From: CAIYRG01 sp035577685
GTDB lineage: Bacteria > Pseudomonadota > Alphaproteobacteria > Micropepsales > Micropepsaceae
Assembly: GCA_035577685.1 (NCBI GenBank)
Contig: DATLVC010000386.1
Location: 1 to 7,618 of the forward strand
Direction: 5' to 3'
Length of the DNA: 7,618 bases
Below, piece after piece: positions 6,331 through 7,618 of the stretch. Position 1 is the first letter of the stretch; each line of letters opens with the position of its first letter. The notes beneath the pieces are model-generated. The model saw nothing but the letters and a program-made list of their open reading frames with translations. It had not been told where the DNA came from and did no database searches. The position numbers and the translations under genes were made by a program.

Positions 6331-7179
6331 ATGCCCGTCATCGATATCCATCCGCATGTCATCTCCACCGACACGGCGCGTTATCCGCGTGCGCCCTTGG
6401 GCGGGCATCAATCGGATTGGTCGCGGCTGCGCCCCGTGGGCGTGGATCAGATGATCGCTGCCATGGGTCAGGCCGGCATCGCGAAATCGGCGTTGGTCCA
6501 GGCCTCCACCTGTTACGGACATGACAATTCCTATGTTGCGGATGCGGTGGCGGCACATCCCGGCCGCTTCACCGGGGTGTTTTCCGCCGACATTTTGGCG
6601 CCGGATGCCGTGGCGGCCATGACGCATTGGATGGCAAAGGGATTGACGGGCATGCGCCTGTTCACGACCGGCAGCACCATGCCCGGCCAGGCGGGCTGGC
6701 TGGACGATCCGCGTTCCTTTCCGGCCTGGGATTTTGCGCAAAAATCGAACCTGCCGGTGTGCCTGCAGATGACCGCGCAAGGTATTCCGCAGCTTAAGGG
6801 CATTCTGGACCGGTTCCCGAATTTGCGCGTGATCCTGGATCATCTGGCGCGGCCGGTGCAGGAGGACGGCCCCCCCTATGCCGGCGCGGATTCGCTGTGG
6901 GGTTTGGCGCGCTATCCCGGCGTCTATCTGAAAGTGACGGAGCGCAATCTCGTGGGCGCCAGCACCGGTAAGGCCACGCCGGAAACCTTCTTCGGCCGGC
7001 TGGTGTCGGAATTCGGCGCTTCGCGCATCGCCTGGGGCTCGAACTATCCGGCATCGGAACGGCCGCTTCCCGATCTGGTGAAGCTGGCGCAGGACACACT
7101 CGCCTTCCTTCCTGCGGCCGACCGCGAATGGATTTTTTCAGGCACGGCAAAGGTGCTTTATCCGGCCCTCGCCAAATAG
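6331..7179 (+). CDS. Amidohydrolase-2 family protein (COG3618-like TIM barrel)
   Basis: This 282-residue protein is a TIM-barrel hydrolase of the group that includes 2-pyrone-4,6-dicarboxylate lactonase (LigI) and sugar lactonases. The first-strand HxH motif is DIHPHV (His7, His9). The later conserved histidine is in VILDHLARP (His171), and the last-strand motif is WGSNYPAS (235-242). At that place most relatives have WGSDYP or WGSDFP; here the acidic residue is Asn238. LPVCLQM (141-147) has Gln146 where many relatives carry a histidine. HxH and His171 are kept, so it may be a lactonase or hydrolase with altered or no metal dependence, or a subfamily with its own chemistry. There is no signal peptide. 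A strong AGGAG sets the start, and the stop is 8 bp before the next gene, so the two are an operon. Confidence 0.9.
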   Translation: MPVIDIHPHVISTDTARYPRAPLGGHQSDWSRLRPVGVDQMIAAMGQAGIAKSALVQASTCYGHDNSYVADAVAAHPGRFTGVFSADILAPDAVAAMTHWMAKGLTGMRLFTTGSTMPGQAGWLDDPRSFPAWDFAQKSNLPVCLQMTAQGIPQLKGILDRFPNLRVILDHLARPVQEDGPPYAGADSLWGLARYPGVYLKVTERNLVGASTGKATPETFFGRLVSEFGASRIAWGSNYPASERPLPDLVKLAQDTLAFLPAADREWIFSGTAKVLYPALAK

Positions 7180-7183
7180 GAAA
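7178..7183 (+). promoter_or_regulatory. Ribosome binding site overlapping the amidohydrolase stop
   Basis: AGGAAA begins inside the TAG stop codon (7177-7179) and its AGGA core lies 6 nt before ATG 7188. This supports translational coupling of the two genes and decides the start of the second. Confidence 0.65.
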
Positions 7184-7187
7184 CCCC

Positions 7188-7618
7188 ATGGCAAACGAAC
7201 CTCTCGTGCTGCATTCGCTGCTCGGCAATCATCCGAACACCAAGGCGCTGAAAAGCGGGGCGGTGTCGTCGCCACTGGTGACATTCGATTATTTCGAAGT
7301 GAAGGTCGCCAACACGCAGTTCAAGGCTCTGGTGCGCGATCAAAAATATGATTTCGGCGAGCTGGCGATGGTCACGTTTCTGCAGGCCAGGCATTACGGC
7401 AAACCCTATATGCTTCTGCCTGCGACCATTGTCGGCCGCAACCAGCATCACACGATCTTCTACAATGCCGAACGCGGGTCGCTCACACCACGCGATCTGA
7501 ACGGCAAGCGCGTCGGCGTCCGCGCCTACACGCAAACCACCGGCGCCTGGGTGCGCGGATTTCTGTCCGAGGATTACGGCATCGATCTGAATGGCGTCAC
7601 CTGGGTCACCTTCGAGGA
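7188..7618 (+). CDS. 4,5-dihydroxyphthalate decarboxylase-like / NMT1-type binding-fold protein, 3' end outside window
   Basis: The first 143 residues are visible; the rest lies beyond the right edge. The sequence matches the family annotated either as ABC-transporter substrate-binding protein or as 4,5-dihydroxyphthalate decarboxylase (Pht5-like), which shares the type-II periplasmic-binding fold. Key stretches are FGELAMVTFLQARHYGKP (about 58-75), LLPATIVGR, HHTIFYN, LNGKRVGVRAYTQTTGAWVRG (about 109-129) and WVTFE at the edge. It begins MANEPLVLHSLLGNHPNTKAL, with no signal peptide or lipobox, which argues for a cytoplasmic enzyme rather than a periplasmic solute receptor (inference). If it is a decarboxylase, the substrate may be an aromatic or cyclic carboxylate handled with the amidohydrolase just upstream, 8 bp away. 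The family is well recognised; the function is open. Confidence 0.88.
   Translation, partial: MANEPLVLHSLLGNHPNTKALKSGAVSSPLVTFDYFEVKVANTQFKALVRDQKYDFGELAMVTFLQARHYGKPYMLLPATIVGRNQHHTIFYNAERGSLTPRDLNGKRVGVRAYTQTTGAWVRGFLSEDYGIDLNGVTWVTFE

Noticed and set aside
7158..7535. Minus-strand frame opposite the decarboxylase-like gene
   Set aside because: It covers both a gene end and an operon junction of the plus strand and has no family motif; the plus-strand reading is clearly conserved.

Overview
The window is GC-rich, tightly packed bacterial DNA. It has four genes on the minus strand in one run, a lone plus-strand hydrolase, one more minus-strand gene, and the start of a plus-strand operon. 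Base composition, the protein families and the style of the proteins suggest a soil- or water-type alphaproteobacterium, but no marker gene fixes the taxon. I see no rRNA, tRNA, CRISPR array, insertion sequence or phage gene, and almost no non-coding DNA. The only gap above about 100 bp is 6186-6330.

Region 1 (1-4103, minus strand) reads from right to left as a tight operon: a YeaE-like aldo/keto reductase, an L-aspartate dehydrogenase-family NAD(P) enzyme (4-bp ATGA overlap), a two-module glyoxalase/VOC protein (3-bp gap), and a gamma-glutamyltransferase-family Ntn-hydrolase (32-bp gap) that runs off the left edge. A weak promoter with leaderless geometry lies just upstream of the reductase (4111-4138).

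Region 2 (4167-5009, plus) is an alpha/beta-hydrolase of the esterase/carboxylesterase type. It diverges from region 1 across only 63 bp and converges on region 3 with a 12-bp gap. Its 3' end carries a perfect 10-bp inverted repeat.

Region 3 (5022-6185, minus) is a stand-alone, MetE-C-domain-like zinc thiol transferase. Region 4 (6331 to the right edge, plus) is an amidohydrolase-2 (COG3618-like) protein followed after 8 bp by a protein with the periplasmic-binding-protein fold of the 4,5-dihydroxyphthalate decarboxylase type. The 145-bp divergent gap between regions 3 and 4 holds a 15-bp palindrome, TTGTGGC-G-GCCACAA, the best operator candidate in the window.

Taken together, the window looks like an accessory catabolic locus: a hydrolase, an amidase-like Ntn-hydrolase, an amidohydrolase, a decarboxylase-like protein, two NAD(P)-dependent redox enzymes, a VOC enzyme and a thiol/alkyl transferase. 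No substrate can be named from the sequence. Several members lack residues that define the textbook activity of their family (the gamma-glutamyl-binding residues of GGT, the usual metal-ligand Asp of the amidohydrolase), so default annotations here are likely to mislead. Alignments to named reference proteins were made from memory.
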